A program made the translations under genes and the position numbers. Below the pieces are notes generated by a model, which saw only the letters and a list, made by a program, of their open reading frames with translations, was not told the origin of the DNA and made no database searches. 64,000 nt of DNA from a virus, in IMG/VR virus record IMGVR_UViG_3300032308_001681, positions 30,542 to 94,541 of that record; one strand, 5' to 3'. Of this stretch, positions 25,778-34,657 are shown one piece after another (within the stretch, counting starts at the first letter, position 1; the number at the start of each line of letters is the position of its first letter).

Positions 25778-26710
25778 ATGGCCGAGCGGTTTGTTGCGGG
25801 TCGTCAGAAGAACAGCGCTGTGTTACGTATCTCTAACGGAGATATTAGCCAACAGGTTTTGCATAACGCTGGAATTGAAGCAGTTAATTTTGGGAATACC
25901 AGCACGACTAACACCATTCCCCCTAAGCAAGCTGGGCTGTACTTGCTACCCCATGGACGTAGGACTCTAGACCTAAGCCGTCAGTTTGACACCATGATAG
26001 GGAATACAAACGCGCTCATGGATTACGCTTCTTCTCGGGGAAAAACCCGGGAGTGGAGCCAGTTTTATGTGCATGCCCATGATTACGCTCACGAGTTGTC
26101 TCACCGTTACCGCATCTCTCACGAACAGGCTTCGGGAATCATCGCCTCGATGTCTGGTGGTGGTGGTGAATGGGAAAAGAATAAGGCAAATGCAGAGAAG
26201 TTTTTGTCTGCTTACGAAGCAGGGGTTGTTATCAAGCCGTCTCAGCTTAAGGGTGTAGAACGCAGCCGAATTGCAAACGCTCACAGGATTTTGGCTGGTG
26301 AAGACCCTCAAGAAGTTCTTGGAGACTTGAAGGAGGGTAACTTCATGCGAAGCATCCATAACCCTTCTGGTGATTCAATTACTGTAGATACCCACATGCA
26401 CCACGGAATGACCGGTTGGGTGCGTCCGTGGAAGGTTGAGAACAACCCATCCCTTGGGCGAGTCAATACAGGGGGTGGAGGTGCCCCCGGACTTCAGCAT
26501 AAAAATGTATACCACTTTATGGCAGAGGCTGTACGAAACGTAGCAAACGAACACGGCCTTAACCCTAATGAAGCCCAGTCCACCATTTGGTACGCAAAGA
26601 AGACATTGACTAACAATGTTTTAGGCTCACCTCCGCCACACCACCCCAACTTTGAAAGCTATTACCCCAAAGTCCGTCCCGGAGTTCGCTATAGAAAGCC
26701 GACACAGTGA
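25778..26710 (+). CDS. DUF7178-like protein, possible HhH-GPD-like fold
   Basis: H-E-Q-A-S-G-I-I-A-S-M-S, then W-E-K-N-K-A-N-A-E-K-F, then M-R-S-I-H-N-P-S-G-D and I-T-V-D-T-H-M-H-H-G match the pattern of phage DUF7178 proteins. These have a helical core similar to DNA glycosylases/endonuclease III, with an Asp-centred I-T-V-D motif. A DNA base or tRNA target is possible but not shown. The 310-residue protein ends with an 8-residue basic tail and overlaps the next GTG. Confidence 0.45.
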   Translation: MAERFVAGRQKNSAVLRISNGDISQQVLHNAGIEAVNFGNTSTTNTIPPKQAGLYLLPHGRRTLDLSRQFDTMIGNTNALMDYASSRGKTREWSQFYVHAHDYAHELSHRYRISHEQASGIIASMSGGGGEWEKNKANAEKFLSAYEAGVVIKPSQLKGVERSRIANAHRILAGEDPQEVLGDLKEGNFMRSIHNPSGDSITVDTHMHHGMTGWVRPWKVENNPSLGRVNTGGGGAPGLQHKNVYHFMAEAVRNVANEHGLNPNEAQSTIWYAKKTLTNNVLGSPPPHHPNFESYYPKVRPGVRYRKPTQ

Positions 26711-27099
26711 CGACTAGATTCGATGGAAACTACGACCAGACTAAGCCGTGGGCAGGTCCGGGCGATAGTGGTGCAAACGCCACTAATCGTTATGCCCCAA
26801 CTTCGGCAGAAAAGTCTTGGTCGTACCTTGGCCCTTGGGCATCCAACGAAGAACGGCTAACTCAGCAGGCTTTGGTGGTTGCAACCCTACCGGGAATTAC
26901 CATTCAAGACATTGTTCGACCTAATCTGCCCCAGTTGCGATTGTTTCCCGACCGTTTTGGATACGGGCCCCGTACTCAACCCGACATTGAAGACGTTGTA
27001 AGTATCGACCGTGTGTACACCGAGCCTCGCGTATCATGGTACTCGGGGGGCGTTGGAAGCTACTCCGGTTCTTCCCGCAACAGTTTGGAAGGAAACTAA
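26707..27099 (+). CDS. Unknown protein, Tyr/Pro-rich
   Basis: The GTG overlaps the previous stop (GTGA). The 130 residues begin with a disordered D-Q-T-K-P-W-A-G-P-G stretch and contain aromatic clusters. No domain is recognised. TAATG coupling leads to the zinc-ribbon gene. Confidence 0.5.
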   Translation: MTTRFDGNYDQTKPWAGPGDSGANATNRYAPTSAEKSWSYLGPWASNEERLTQQALVVATLPGITIQDIVRPNLPQLRLFPDRFGYGPRTQPDIEDVVSIDRVYTEPRVSWYSGGVGSYSGSSRNSLEGN

Positions 27100-27299
27100 T
27101 GGACGACGGCGACGGCGCGTACACTATGGAGTTGCAGGCTCGTACAATTGCGCAAAATGCAATGGTTTACAGGGGGTCTGCACCCTGCCCGCAGTGCGGT
27201 GTAGTTATGAACCCTGTGGAGTACATGTACAGCAAGGGATTGTGTACGGTTTGTCACGCTGACCGTATGGCCATGCGGGTTCGGAAACGATTGGCCTGA
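27099..27299 (+). CDS. Small zinc-ribbon protein
   Basis: ATG overlaps the previous stop (TAATG). Two knuckles, A-P-C-P-Q-C-G and L-C-T-V-C-H, make a four-cysteine ribbon within 66 residues. The C-terminus is basic (R-V-R-K-R-L-A). It may bind nucleic acid. The stop overlaps the next ATG. Confidence 0.6.
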   Translation: MDDGDGAYTMELQARTIAQNAMVYRGSAPCPQCGVVMNPVEYMYSKGLCTVCHADRMAMRVRKRLA

Positions 27300-27676
27300 T
27301 GGAAAAGACTCCGAAACCACCCCTGACTGGTGAGCCTGCCTCGGCACAAACTCAGGAAGAGATTACAACGACCGTACGGTCTGGCAGAGCAGCTGCTCGC
27401 TCTGGCGCAATGACCCCCGCTGAACGTGCCCTAAAAGACCAGACTTTTTTAGGACGTCAATTTCGTAAGACTGTTGCTAAAAACCCAAATGCAATTGAAG
27501 AAGTTCCGGACAAGTACGAGATTCAAGTAAATAAAGAAGACAAGGGTTGGAAAACCGTTAAGGTACACAACAATGAACGCGCCGCGGCGGCACACTACCG
27601 TCGAACTCAAGTTGGTCCGAAAATTTCAAAGAGGATTCTTGTAAACGGCAAAGTTGTTCACGTAGAAAAGGGTTAA
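27299..27676 (+). CDS. Basic unknown protein
   Basis: TGATG overlap with the zinc-ribbon gene. The first 60 residues look disordered (P-K-P-P-L-T-G-E-P-A-S). The last 60 form a beta-rich, Lys-rich domain (Y-E-I-Q-V-N-K-E-D-K-G-W-K-T-V-K-V). No family is recognised. Confidence 0.5.
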   Translation: MEKTPKPPLTGEPASAQTQEEITTTVRSGRAAARSGAMTPAERALKDQTFLGRQFRKTVAKNPNAIEEVPDKYEIQVNKEDKGWKTVKVHNNERAAAAHYRRTQVGPKISKRILVNGKVVHVEKG

Positions 27677-27678
27677 GC

Positions 27679-28266
27679 ATGCCATCATCAGACGCTCGAA
27701 AGGCACGTCGTGCCGCCAGTCCACAGGCTGGGCTTCCTAAAGCCACGCCTACAATTGGCGCTGACATCGGAGACACTGATGTCACTCGACGCAAAGTTGT
27801 TGCTACGCAGACCAGTGACCCAGAAAACCCAACAACGTACACGCCTGTTCAGGAAGAAAGTTCTGACCAGCTGTACTACGCAACTCCCGGCGCATCGCCA
27901 GAGGCGGTTACCCTTAGCACGCCTAACCTGCCTCCTCACCACACCGTTATGTCAAACTTAATTAGCGCACTGCATTCCGCAAATTCTGCTCTTGTTTCAG
28001 ACGAGTCTGAGCGTAACGGTGTAGAGACTGCTTTGAATAGGTCACTAGAGCACTTGCACGAATCCGCACGGTTCCACGTAAATGGGCAACGCAATGAGGC
28101 TATTCCGGGAATGGTTGCTGCGGGGGTTGGTGTACGTGCAGCTATACGTACAATACAGAAGGGTGCCGCCGATACTCGCCGTCGTGGTCACCTCGAACGA
28201 GGGTTCCCAACTCCACCCACCAAAATCTTAGACAGCACAATCAAGGCTTACCTAGAAAGCGACTAA
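27679..28266 (+). CDS. Unknown protein with helical C-terminus
   Basis: The 195-residue product has a disordered, Thr/Pro-rich first half and a helical second half (L-I-S-A-L-H-S-A-N-S-A-L-V). It is last in the 23-28.3 kb operon. No family is recognised. Confidence 0.5.
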   Translation: MPSSDARKARRAASPQAGLPKATPTIGADIGDTDVTRRKVVATQTSDPENPTTYTPVQEESSDQLYYATPGASPEAVTLSTPNLPPHHTVMSNLISALHSANSALVSDESERNGVETALNRSLEHLHESARFHVNGQRNEAIPGMVAAGVGVRAAIRTIQKGAADTRRRGHLERGFPTPPTKILDSTIKAYLESD

Positions 28267-28330
28267 CACGCTAAGCGTGCGCAACTACCTACCAACTGCA
28301 ATACTAGAAGTATCGTTTTAGGAGAAAACA

Positions 28331-28537
28331 ATGGCAGTCAACACCTCTCGCTCAATGAATCAGGGCCTCAATGAGGGCGCCACCGACGGTAAGTACCGCA
28401 AGGCTCGCCCCGACACCGAGGTAATCCCCGGAGTTAGTTCAGAAGAAACCCTCGACAACAAGCAGACCCTCCACCCTTTCTACGGCTACGGGTTTGCCAC
28501 TTCTGAGTACCCAAATCCTGTAATTCCCGGCAAGTAA
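28331..28537 (+). CDS. Small unknown protein with own promoter region
   Basis: AGGAG precedes the ATG. The 68-residue product is polar, without motifs, ending in a Pro/Tyr-rich tail (H-P-F-Y-G-Y-G-F). A candidate extended -10 (TGC-AATACT) lies about 35 bases upstream. Its isolation between two gaps suggests its own transcript. Confidence 0.5.
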   Translation: MAVNTSRSMNQGLNEGATDGKYRKARPDTEVIPGVSSEETLDNKQTLHPFYGYGFATSEYPNPVIPGK

Positions 28538-28610
28538 GGTACTTGCGCTCCCGCGTCTAAGGCGGTAGTCTTTCTTTACTGGCTTCGGCTAGCTAAGAAA
28601 GAGGGAAAAC

Positions 28611-29171
28611 ATGCACGTTCCAAATTGCTATTTATGCAATCGCCAAGACGGCTTACAGTTTATTGGCACAATACTAGACGCTGGAACCACCAACACTCGA
28701 GGGCAAGGCTACACGTATATGTTGGGAGCCCAAAATGGGATGGCGTTTACGGCGTACAACTCCACAAACGTTTCGGGACTTGCCCAACGGTTTGCTCACC
28801 CCGCAGTCCCCGGTAATCCAACTCCATGGAAGCTGCTTGGGTGGTGGCTGGTCATACTCTTTGTTTGGATTTTTGTAGAAGCCATTCCATTTTCTGACTC
28901 TTGGGTAACCGGCTTAATTACAGTATTCCCTTCAGCGTTTTTTGTCTCGGGGATACTGGCTTTTGGACTAACCCTGCTGATAGGGTACCTTGGCCGAAAA
29001 ACAAGCCGTGCCAAACGGTGGCTGTATGCAGTGAATACTCTGCGTAATTCACTATACTGTTCATGGTGTGACGTTGCTTTCAGCCGAGATGCTGTGGCCA
29101 TTCCTGAAGAGTTTGTTCAGCATGTGTTTTACAACAACGTACCCTACGAATACCACGAAATTGCTCGCTAA
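28611..29171 (+). CDS. Membrane protein with paired cysteines
   Basis: Two transmembrane segments (about residues 74-90 and 99-123) lie between cytoplasmic-type regions with C-Y-L-C near the start and C-S-W-C near the end. The four Cys could form one zinc site if both tails face the same side. AGAGGG precedes the ATG. No family is recognised; a role in superinfection exclusion is a guess only. Confidence 0.5.
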   Translation: MHVPNCYLCNRQDGLQFIGTILDAGTTNTRGQGYTYMLGAQNGMAFTAYNSTNVSGLAQRFAHPAVPGNPTPWKLLGWWLVILFVWIFVEAIPFSDSWVTGLITVFPSAFFVSGILAFGLTLLIGYLGRKTSRAKRWLYAVNTLRNSLYCSWCDVAFSRDAVAIPEEFVQHVFYNNVPYEYHEIAR

Positions 29172-29185
29172 CAAAAGGACAACAA

Positions 29186-29749
29186 ATGGCGGACGCACCC
29201 CTTATCGGTAAACGCGAGTTTGAGCACGATGGGCCAGTTATTCGGTTGTTGATGTGTTTTGTATGCAACTCTATTGAGGAACTTCCGTCGTACAACGGTC
29301 CAAGCGACCAAGACTACTTGCTACAAATTTCTGTTGAGAAGCACGTATTCCCGTCAGGAGAGCCGCACAAGGGTAAGCTCTTTCTTCTTCCGGTAAAAAC
29401 ATGGGCAAATGAAAGCTCTCGTAAGGAAATCATCCAGCAACTGCGTGGAGGGGCTTCTGCCGGTCTTGATGCGCTTTCCCCCGAGGGAAACTACTACGCC
29501 ACCAAGAGCCAGTTTGCCGAAGACGCCATGACGTGCTACGAACGGCATAACCGACCGCAAGTAGGCTGTCCTGATTATGGCACTCCCGAGAAGCGCCTGC
29601 TGCCAAACACGGCAAAAGAACGTGCTGACGTGGGTATTGAAAGCCCAGAGAACGCCCCCGGCCCAAAGATTTATCTGTGCAACTTCTGTCCTATGCACAG
29701 CATCGTAACCAGCAACAAGCGTATGGCGAAAGGGTTGTACAGTGCCTAA
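29186..29749 (+). CDS. Cysteine-containing unknown protein
   Basis: AAAGGAC precedes the ATG. The 187-residue product has C-F-V-C-N-S near the N-terminus and C-N-F-C-P-M-H near the C-terminus, spaced like a split zinc site. A basic-acidic middle has no recognised domain. It overlaps the next GTG by 8 bases. Confidence 0.5.
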   Translation: MADAPLIGKREFEHDGPVIRLLMCFVCNSIEELPSYNGPSDQDYLLQISVEKHVFPSGEPHKGKLFLLPVKTWANESSRKEIIQQLRGGASAGLDALSPEGNYYATKSQFAEDAMTCYERHNRPQVGCPDYGTPEKRLLPNTAKERADVGIESPENAPGPKIYLCNFCPMHSIVTSNKRMAKGLYSA

Positions 29750-30029
29750 TACTCGATTCCAGTTCACAGTGTCCATGAATGTAGATGGGTCTGCTTCTGT
29801 AGACCCCAACATTCCGGAAGGAAAAGAGTCAGAGATTGAACGAGAAGCAAACATCTTTGACATCATAGACGCCTCTCGCAAACTCGTCAGTGACCTTGAA
29901 CGTCAACTTATTATTGAGCGAGTTGAGCAGATGCTCTTTGCACTTGCCCCAAAACCAGTTGCTACTCCCGCGGACATGGTGAAGGACGCTTTGAACAAAC
30001 GAGGCATCGAGCCGTCAGAGACCGTCTAG
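29742..30029 (+). CDS. Small unknown protein
   Basis: The GTG start overlaps the previous gene. It has a short beta start (F-Q-F-T-V-S-M-N-V-D-G-S-A-S-V) and a helical remainder. No family is recognised. Confidence 0.5.
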   Translation: MPNTRFQFTVSMNVDGSASVDPNIPEGKESEIEREANIFDIIDASRKLVSDLERQLIIERVEQMLFALAPKPVATPADMVKDALNKRGIEPSETV

Positions 30030-30061
30030 TATTAGCCCAGAGATAACGGGCGTACACCAAG

Positions 30062-30067
30062 TAGACT
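30062..30067 (+). promoter_or_regulatory. Leaderless-type -10 box TAGACT
   Basis: TAGACT ends exactly 6 bases before the ATG at 30,074, so the predicted +1 is the A of the start codon. No Shine-Dalgarno sequence is present. This is the best-matching hexamer of the family. Confidence 0.6.
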
Positions 30068-30073
30068 GGTTAC

Positions 30074-30961
30074 ATGTACGAAACGTCGTATTTTAGTAAG
30101 CCAGCAACTAGCCTTGACCCCACCCTCTTTGAGGGCCGAACGATAAAGTCGTGGGTTCGTCAAGGTATTTTGTCGTTGCTGTACGACTTTCTAAACAGGT
30201 ACTACCGACACCCAGAGTTGTGGGCACACGCATGGCTTGCCGGGTCGGGTGTGTCTTACCAATGGTCGGCCGCTCGCTCTCCCGGAGACTTAGATTGTCT
30301 AGTGGGGGTTGACTACATCCAGTTTCGTAAAGCAAACCCTGAGTTTGCAGGGCTTTCCGACACCGAGATTAGCCAGCAGATAAATGAAGGCTTTCGCTCT
30401 GACCTCCAGCCCGGTACAGAAGACTGGAATGGCTACGAGCTGACGTTTTACGTCAACCCCGGTGCAACAGACATCCGTACAATAAAGCCGTATGCTGCAT
30501 ACGACTTGACGTATAACGAGTGGACAGTCACACCTAACCCAATGGCCAGTGCTCCGGAAGATGCCGATTGGGAACACTCTGCCGAGTCGGATGCGACTAT
30601 GGCTAAACAAATAGGCCTTAGGTTTGCGCAGGCTACGCAAGACATCAAGTATTCTCAAAGCGATGCGCATCGACGCAACGCCGAAGCACGTTTACTGGCA
30701 GCGCTTCAACAGGGCAACGCATTGTTCGATGAGATTCACGCAAACAGAAACCTTGCTTTCTCTGGTAGCGGAGAAGGGTACTCGGATTTCAACAACTATC
30801 GCTGGCAGGCCGGAAAGCGTCTTGGTACTATACAAAAACTTAGGCAGATTAGAGAGTACAGCGACACTCTAAAAACAAAACAAGAGGCTTCTACTTATGG
30901 GGTAGAACTCCCCACCGCGGACACACTTATTCGACGCGCTGCTTTATACGGGAGAAACTAA
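30074..30961 (+). CDS. Minimal nucleotidyltransferase-like protein
   Basis: L-A-G-S-G-V-S-Y-Q-W, then S-P-G-D-L-D-C-L-V-G-V-D-Y matches the GS...DxD core of minimal nucleotidyltransferases. Such enzymes add nucleotides to proteins, tRNA or small molecules, and some act in toxin or defence systems. The 295-residue length leaves a helical C-terminal half. The start is likely leaderless (TAGACT box at -12 to -7). Confidence 0.65.
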   Translation: MYETSYFSKPATSLDPTLFEGRTIKSWVRQGILSLLYDFLNRYYRHPELWAHAWLAGSGVSYQWSAARSPGDLDCLVGVDYIQFRKANPEFAGLSDTEISQQINEGFRSDLQPGTEDWNGYELTFYVNPGATDIRTIKPYAAYDLTYNEWTVTPNPMASAPEDADWEHSAESDATMAKQIGLRFAQATQDIKYSQSDAHRRNAEARLLAALQQGNALFDEIHANRNLAFSGSGEGYSDFNNYRWQAGKRLGTIQKLRQIREYSDTLKTKQEASTYGVELPTADTLIRRAALYGRN

Positions 30962-30975
30962 CTTCGGAGAACTAA

Positions 30976-31461
30976 ATGTACATACTTGTAGAACTTGATA
31001 CCGTGCTAAAAAACCAAGAAGACAAACCGATTCCTGCAGGAGTCATTATGGCCTCCACGCTTACGGCGTACAACAGGCTTACATATATGACTTCATCTGC
31101 TGAGGATGAGGCTATTCGTTGGTTAGACACACACAAAATTGTGGACTTTGACAACATCATCGACAGGTCTGTTGGTCTTGTAGACGAGCCTTTGGCTAAA
31201 CGTCAACTAATCTTTGCTCGGGCTCGAGGCCCTGTCGAACTGTTCATAACAGGTAACCCCAGCATGTGGGTCTTTGCGTTTGAGCAAGGCATTCCTTCGG
31301 TGCTGTTTGGTGCACCGGAGTACTCTCGCCCAGAGTTCCGTCCAGACGCTCCAAAGCGGGTACGCTCATGGGATGAGGTGCAGGCGGCCATAGACAAACA
31401 AAACGCGGTTCGTACACAAGACCTGCGTCTAACCCGTACAGAAAGTCTCCCCTTCGAATGA
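30976..31461 (+). CDS. Degenerate HAD-like protein
   Basis: The first strand Y-I-L-V-E-L-D-T-V-L and the late segment G-I-P-S-V-L-F-G-A-P-E-Y, then P-E-F-R-P-D-A, resemble phage HAD-like phosphatases. The nucleophile position (first D of DxD) is Glu, so phosphatase activity is doubtful. AGAAC precedes the ATG. It overlaps the DpdA-like gene by 4 bases. Confidence 0.5.
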   Translation: MYILVELDTVLKNQEDKPIPAGVIMASTLTAYNRLTYMTSSAEDEAIRWLDTHKIVDFDNIIDRSVGLVDEPLAKRQLIFARARGPVELFITGNPSMWVFAFEQGIPSVLFGAPEYSRPEFRPDAPKRVRSWDEVQAAIDKQNAVRTQDLRLTRTESLPFE

Positions 31462-32954
31462 AGTTGATTTTTGGCGGAGTAGAGATTCCCAGTAACAGGA
31501 CTCTTCTTGAGCGCAACGGCGTTGAGCAAGTCATGCTTTCTTACTGGGGCTTGCGCAAACGCGGGCTTCCTAAAACCAAGTTGTACCTCATTGACGAGCA
31601 CTTCTTTCCCGGCATGAAAGTCTGGGTTGACTCTGGTGCTGTACAGGCCGACAAATCTAACTTGTCTGAACGTGAACTTGAAGAGTACGCTGCAGATTAC
31701 GAAGATTTTATTGCTGTAAACCATGACCGCATTGAGGGCTGGGTTGAGTTTGACAGCCAGAAATTTGGGTTGCCCAAGATTCAGCAGAACCGTGCAGCCT
31801 TTGAACATGACCCCAAGATGTGGGTGGTCTGGCATGAGGCGTACGGCACAATGGTGCTCCAGCGATGGGCAGCGGAGTACTCCAACATTGCTATTCCATC
31901 TTCTACCATCGAGTCGGTGACTTCTTTGGCTGGCCTGACTCGAGGCTTGTTGAGCAAGCACCCCGTCACGTTCCATGCACTGGCTACGGCCAAGCCAGAC
32001 AACCTTCGTCAGATTCCTTTTGCTTCTGCTTCTACTCTGTCTTACTTGTCGCCTATGCGACGCGGAGAAACCATCGTATGGGATGGTACAAAACTCGTAC
32101 GTTACCCCAAGAAGATGAAGGCTCAAGCTCGTCCTCGTTACCGAGCGGTAGTGACAAACGCCGGACTAGACTTCGATAAGTTCATTTCAGACGACACTCT
32201 TGAGGCCACCCGCTTAGCAATCTGGTCATATTTACAGTTGGAGAAGACCATGGATAAAGACAAACCAGACTTGAAAGCCATCAAAGGTGGCAAGATAGTA
32301 GACAACAGTGACGACACCCTATACACCGGTTTGATGGATTTGATAGGGGGTACTTCTACTAACAGCGGTGTTGAGATGCGGAAACCCGAACGGGCAGAGG
32401 TAATTCAGCGAGACCCACAAGAAGTCACTTCCATGCCTGTCTTTGGCTACCAAATGAAGACTATTGTGGACACCGACGATGCGGGCAACGACATCCTCAA
32501 ACAGGTTCCTGTTGTACACACAAATGCAACATCTATCCGCCAGTGCGACACTTGCTTTGTGGCCTCTACATGCCCTGCTTTCAAAGAGAATAACACCTGT
32601 GCTTTCAATCTTCCAGTAGAGGTAAAAACCAAAGAACAACTCAAGTCTCTGCTCACTGCAATAATTGAAATGCAAGGGCAAAGAGTGGCTTTTATGCGTT
32701 TCTCTGAAGAAATGAATGGCGGTTACGCCGACCCAAACACCTCGCAAGAAATCGACCGGTTGTTCAAACTTGTCCAGTCTGTAAAGGAGTTGGAAGAGAA
32801 CCGGGAGTTTGTACGAATCACCGCAGAACGACAGTCTGCTGGAGGTGTGCTCTCGGCTATATTTGGCGACAGAGCACAGGCACTTAGAGAAATGGAACAA
32901 CCGCTCAACGAAGAGCAGACGACGACAATTATCCGCCAGTCAATCGAAGACTGA
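31458..32954 (+). CDS. DpdA/TGT-like TIM-barrel protein with C-terminal Cys cluster
   Basis: V-W-V-D-S-G-A-V (the DSG strand), H-D-R-I-E-G-W-V-E-F-D, I-A-I-P-S-S-T-I-E and H-A-L-A-T-A-K-P-D-N-L-R are spaced like the barrel of phage DpdA/tRNA-guanine transglycosylase enzymes, which insert 7-deazaguanines into DNA. After residue 300 comes C-D-T-C ... C-P-A-F-K-E-N-N-T-C, perhaps a metal or Fe-S site, then a coiled coil. No queuosine-precursor genes are in the window. The assignment is tentative; the catalytic residues need alignment. Confidence 0.45.
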   Translation: MKLIFGGVEIPSNRTLLERNGVEQVMLSYWGLRKRGLPKTKLYLIDEHFFPGMKVWVDSGAVQADKSNLSERELEEYAADYEDFIAVNHDRIEGWVEFDSQKFGLPKIQQNRAAFEHDPKMWVVWHEAYGTMVLQRWAAEYSNIAIPSSTIESVTSLAGLTRGLLSKHPVTFHALATAKPDNLRQIPFASASTLSYLSPMRRGETIVWDGTKLVRYPKKMKAQARPRYRAVVTNAGLDFDKFISDDTLEATRLAIWSYLQLEKTMDKDKPDLKAIKGGKIVDNSDDTLYTGLMDLIGGTSTNSGVEMRKPERAEVIQRDPQEVTSMPVFGYQMKTIVDTDDAGNDILKQVPVVHTNATSIRQCDTCFVASTCPAFKENNTCAFNLPVEVKTKEQLKSLLTAIIEMQGQRVAFMRFSEEMNGGYADPNTSQEIDRLFKLVQSVKELEENREFVRITAERQSAGGVLSAIFGDRAQALREMEQPLNEEQTTTIIRQSIED

Positions 32955-32980
32955 TAGTAGACAATAGGACTACATAGGCT

Positions 32981-33352
32981 ATGAAACAACGGACTCTCGA
33001 AAACAGCGAAGTAATTATCATTGACGAACCTGTCACTACCCGTGTTAGGCGAAAGGCTTTTAGCCAAAAACGTTATCTGTACGGAATTGACGAAGACCAG
33101 TACATGGCTATCGCCAAGGCTCAAAACTATAAGTGTGCTTCCTGCGGAGACGACGCGCGAGGATACGAGCATACGCTTTGCCTTGACCATGACCATGTTA
33201 CTAATGAAGTTAGGGGGCTCTTGTGTTCGGGCTGCAATACAGCTTTGGGGTGGCTTGAAGATAGCCCGGAACGAATCACCAAACTTGCACGCTATATTCG
33301 CAAAGGTGGCCTTGGGGTTTTTGTAACCGACAAGCACGCTGAGCGCATGTAA
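32981..33352 (+). CDS. Recombination endonuclease VII family (HNH/beta-beta-alpha)
   Basis: C-A-S-C-G, then L-C-L-D-H-D-H-V-T-N-E-V-R-G-L-L-C-S-G-C-N matches T4 endonuclease VII-type enzymes, with four zinc-binding Cys and the catalytic D-H motif. Family members cut branched DNA or act as homing nucleases. The 123-residue size is typical. It faces the integrase operon across a shared terminator. The start lacks a strong ribosome site. Confidence 0.85.
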   Translation: MKQRTLENSEVIIIDEPVTTRVRRKAFSQKRYLYGIDEDQYMAIAKAQNYKCASCGDDARGYEHTLCLDHDHVTNEVRGLLCSGCNTALGWLEDSPERITKLARYIRKGGLGVFVTDKHAERM

Positions 33353-33354
33353 AA

Positions 33355-33387
33355 GAGGAAGCCCCACCCTTCTGGTAAGGCTTCCTC
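33355..33387. terminator. Bidirectional terminator between endonuclease and integrase
   Basis: A 9-bp stem, GAGGAAGCC with its complement, and a 15-base loop lie between two converging genes. A-rich sequence on the left and TTCT on the right allow weak termination in both directions. Confidence 0.65.
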
Positions 33388-33403
33388 TTCTGGTACGGCT
33401 TCT

Positions 33404-34657
33404 CTACATGAAGTCTGCTACTGCTTCATGTGCTTTCGATACTTGCTGACGGACTCGGTGCAAGTACCCTTCTGTTGTAGAAATTGACTGGTGGCCAAGA
33501 CGCTCCTTGACTTCGTGCAAGTCAACTCCATTCTTGAGTAACTGAGTTGCGTTTGTGTGGCGCAGGTCATGCGTTCGAGGCATCCATGTCATGCCGGACA
33601 GGCGAACTGCTGTACGCCATATCGTACGCCATACATCTCGAGAGAGATGGTCTTCGCTATTGGTGCTGGACGCACCAGTCAACTGACCTTTTAGCATTCT
33701 CCAGTTCTGCTGGTACAGCATGTTGGCTGTTCGACATTCGACACATCGACAACCGCCCTTGGTGTACCCGGTTCGAGTTCCATGCTCATGCTCCATCTCT
33801 TTCTTCGGCGACGAGATGTCCACAATCTTTTTGGCAACCCGGCGGCGGGGAAACAGTAACTCCTCTTGCTGTACATGGTGCTGTACAGCGTAAGACATCA
33901 ACTCATCCATTAGAGGCTTTCCTAGAGTAATTACTCTTGTTCGGCCGCTCTTTGTTCCTTCGATTACTCGAAAGCGCTTGCCTTCGTTTACCTGCGCACC
34001 GAGGTCACTTACGCGACGGCGAACATGGACTTCATTCGTAGTCGCATCCAAGTCTGACAGTCGGAGTTCTGTTGCCTCACCAAATCGACACCCAGAAACC
34101 ACAAGCATCTTGGCCAGCAACCTCGCGCTGTCGTTTGGCAAGTACGGCAATACTCCGTGAAACTCCTCTGGACTCATCACGTTGATTCCCACGGTCTTTC
34201 GTACGGTCTTCACCGTAACCTTGTGGGTAGGGTTCACCTCGATTAGGTCATACTCCAGCAACTCCTTGAAGGCAGAGCCCAAAGCAGACTTCACATGCGT
34301 GCGTACAGCACCGCTCAATCCAGCCGTAGAAAGCCGTTGAAGCAGCATCCGAACCTGCACACGAGTAATCTCGCCAATCTTCTTTGTGCCCAGCACTGGC
34401 AATACATGTGTAGACAACACAGACTGGTAATTTTTTTTGGTGATGGGCATCAGGTCGGCGTTCGCCAGCCATGCTCGGACGTACTCGGCCAAAGTCATGC
34501 TCAGGCGGTACTCTCCAAGTTCGCCCTGCTCTTGGGCAACCTCTGCTCTTGCTAAGGCTTCTGCTTCTGTATCAAACGTACCGGCCGATTTCCGGGTACC
34601 ACCTTTGTCTCGGTAGTACCCGGTGAATCGACTGCCACGCGCTATGGCGTAGACCAT
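33404..34657 (-). CDS. Tyrosine integrase with zinc-knuckle-like insert
   Basis: An SAM-like N-terminal domain (about 50-150) precedes a catalytic domain with R191 (G-C-R-F-G-E-A-T-E-L), H363-D-L-R366-H, H389 (L-G-H-Q) and Y398. An insert at 289-320, H-G-T-R-T-G-Y-T-K-G-G-C-R-C-V-E-C-R, resembles a small Cys domain seen alone or fused in actinophage nucleases. It lies between the Lys beta hairpin and the HxxR box. The start overlaps the stop of the HTH gene upstream by one base. The enzyme would integrate the phage; no attP is identified. Confidence 0.9.
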   Translation of the reverse strand: MVYAIARGSRFTGYYRDKGGTRKSAGTFDTEAEALARAEVAQEQGELGEYRLSMTLAEYVRAWLANADLMPITKKNYQSVLSTHVLPVLGTKKIGEITRVQVRMLLQRLSTAGLSGAVRTHVKSALGSAFKELLEYDLIEVNPTHKVTVKTVRKTVGINVMSPEEFHGVLPYLPNDSARLLAKMLVVSGCRFGEATELRLSDLDATTNEVHVRRRVSDLGAQVNEGKRFRVIEGTKSGRTRVITLGKPLMDELMSYAVQHHVQQEELLFPRRRVAKKIVDISSPKKEMEHEHGTRTGYTKGGCRCVECRTANMLYQQNWRMLKGQLTGASSTNSEDHLSRDVWRTIWRTAVRLSGMTWMPRTHDLRHTNATQLLKNGVDLHEVKERLGHQSISTTEGYLHRVRQQVSKAHEAVADFM

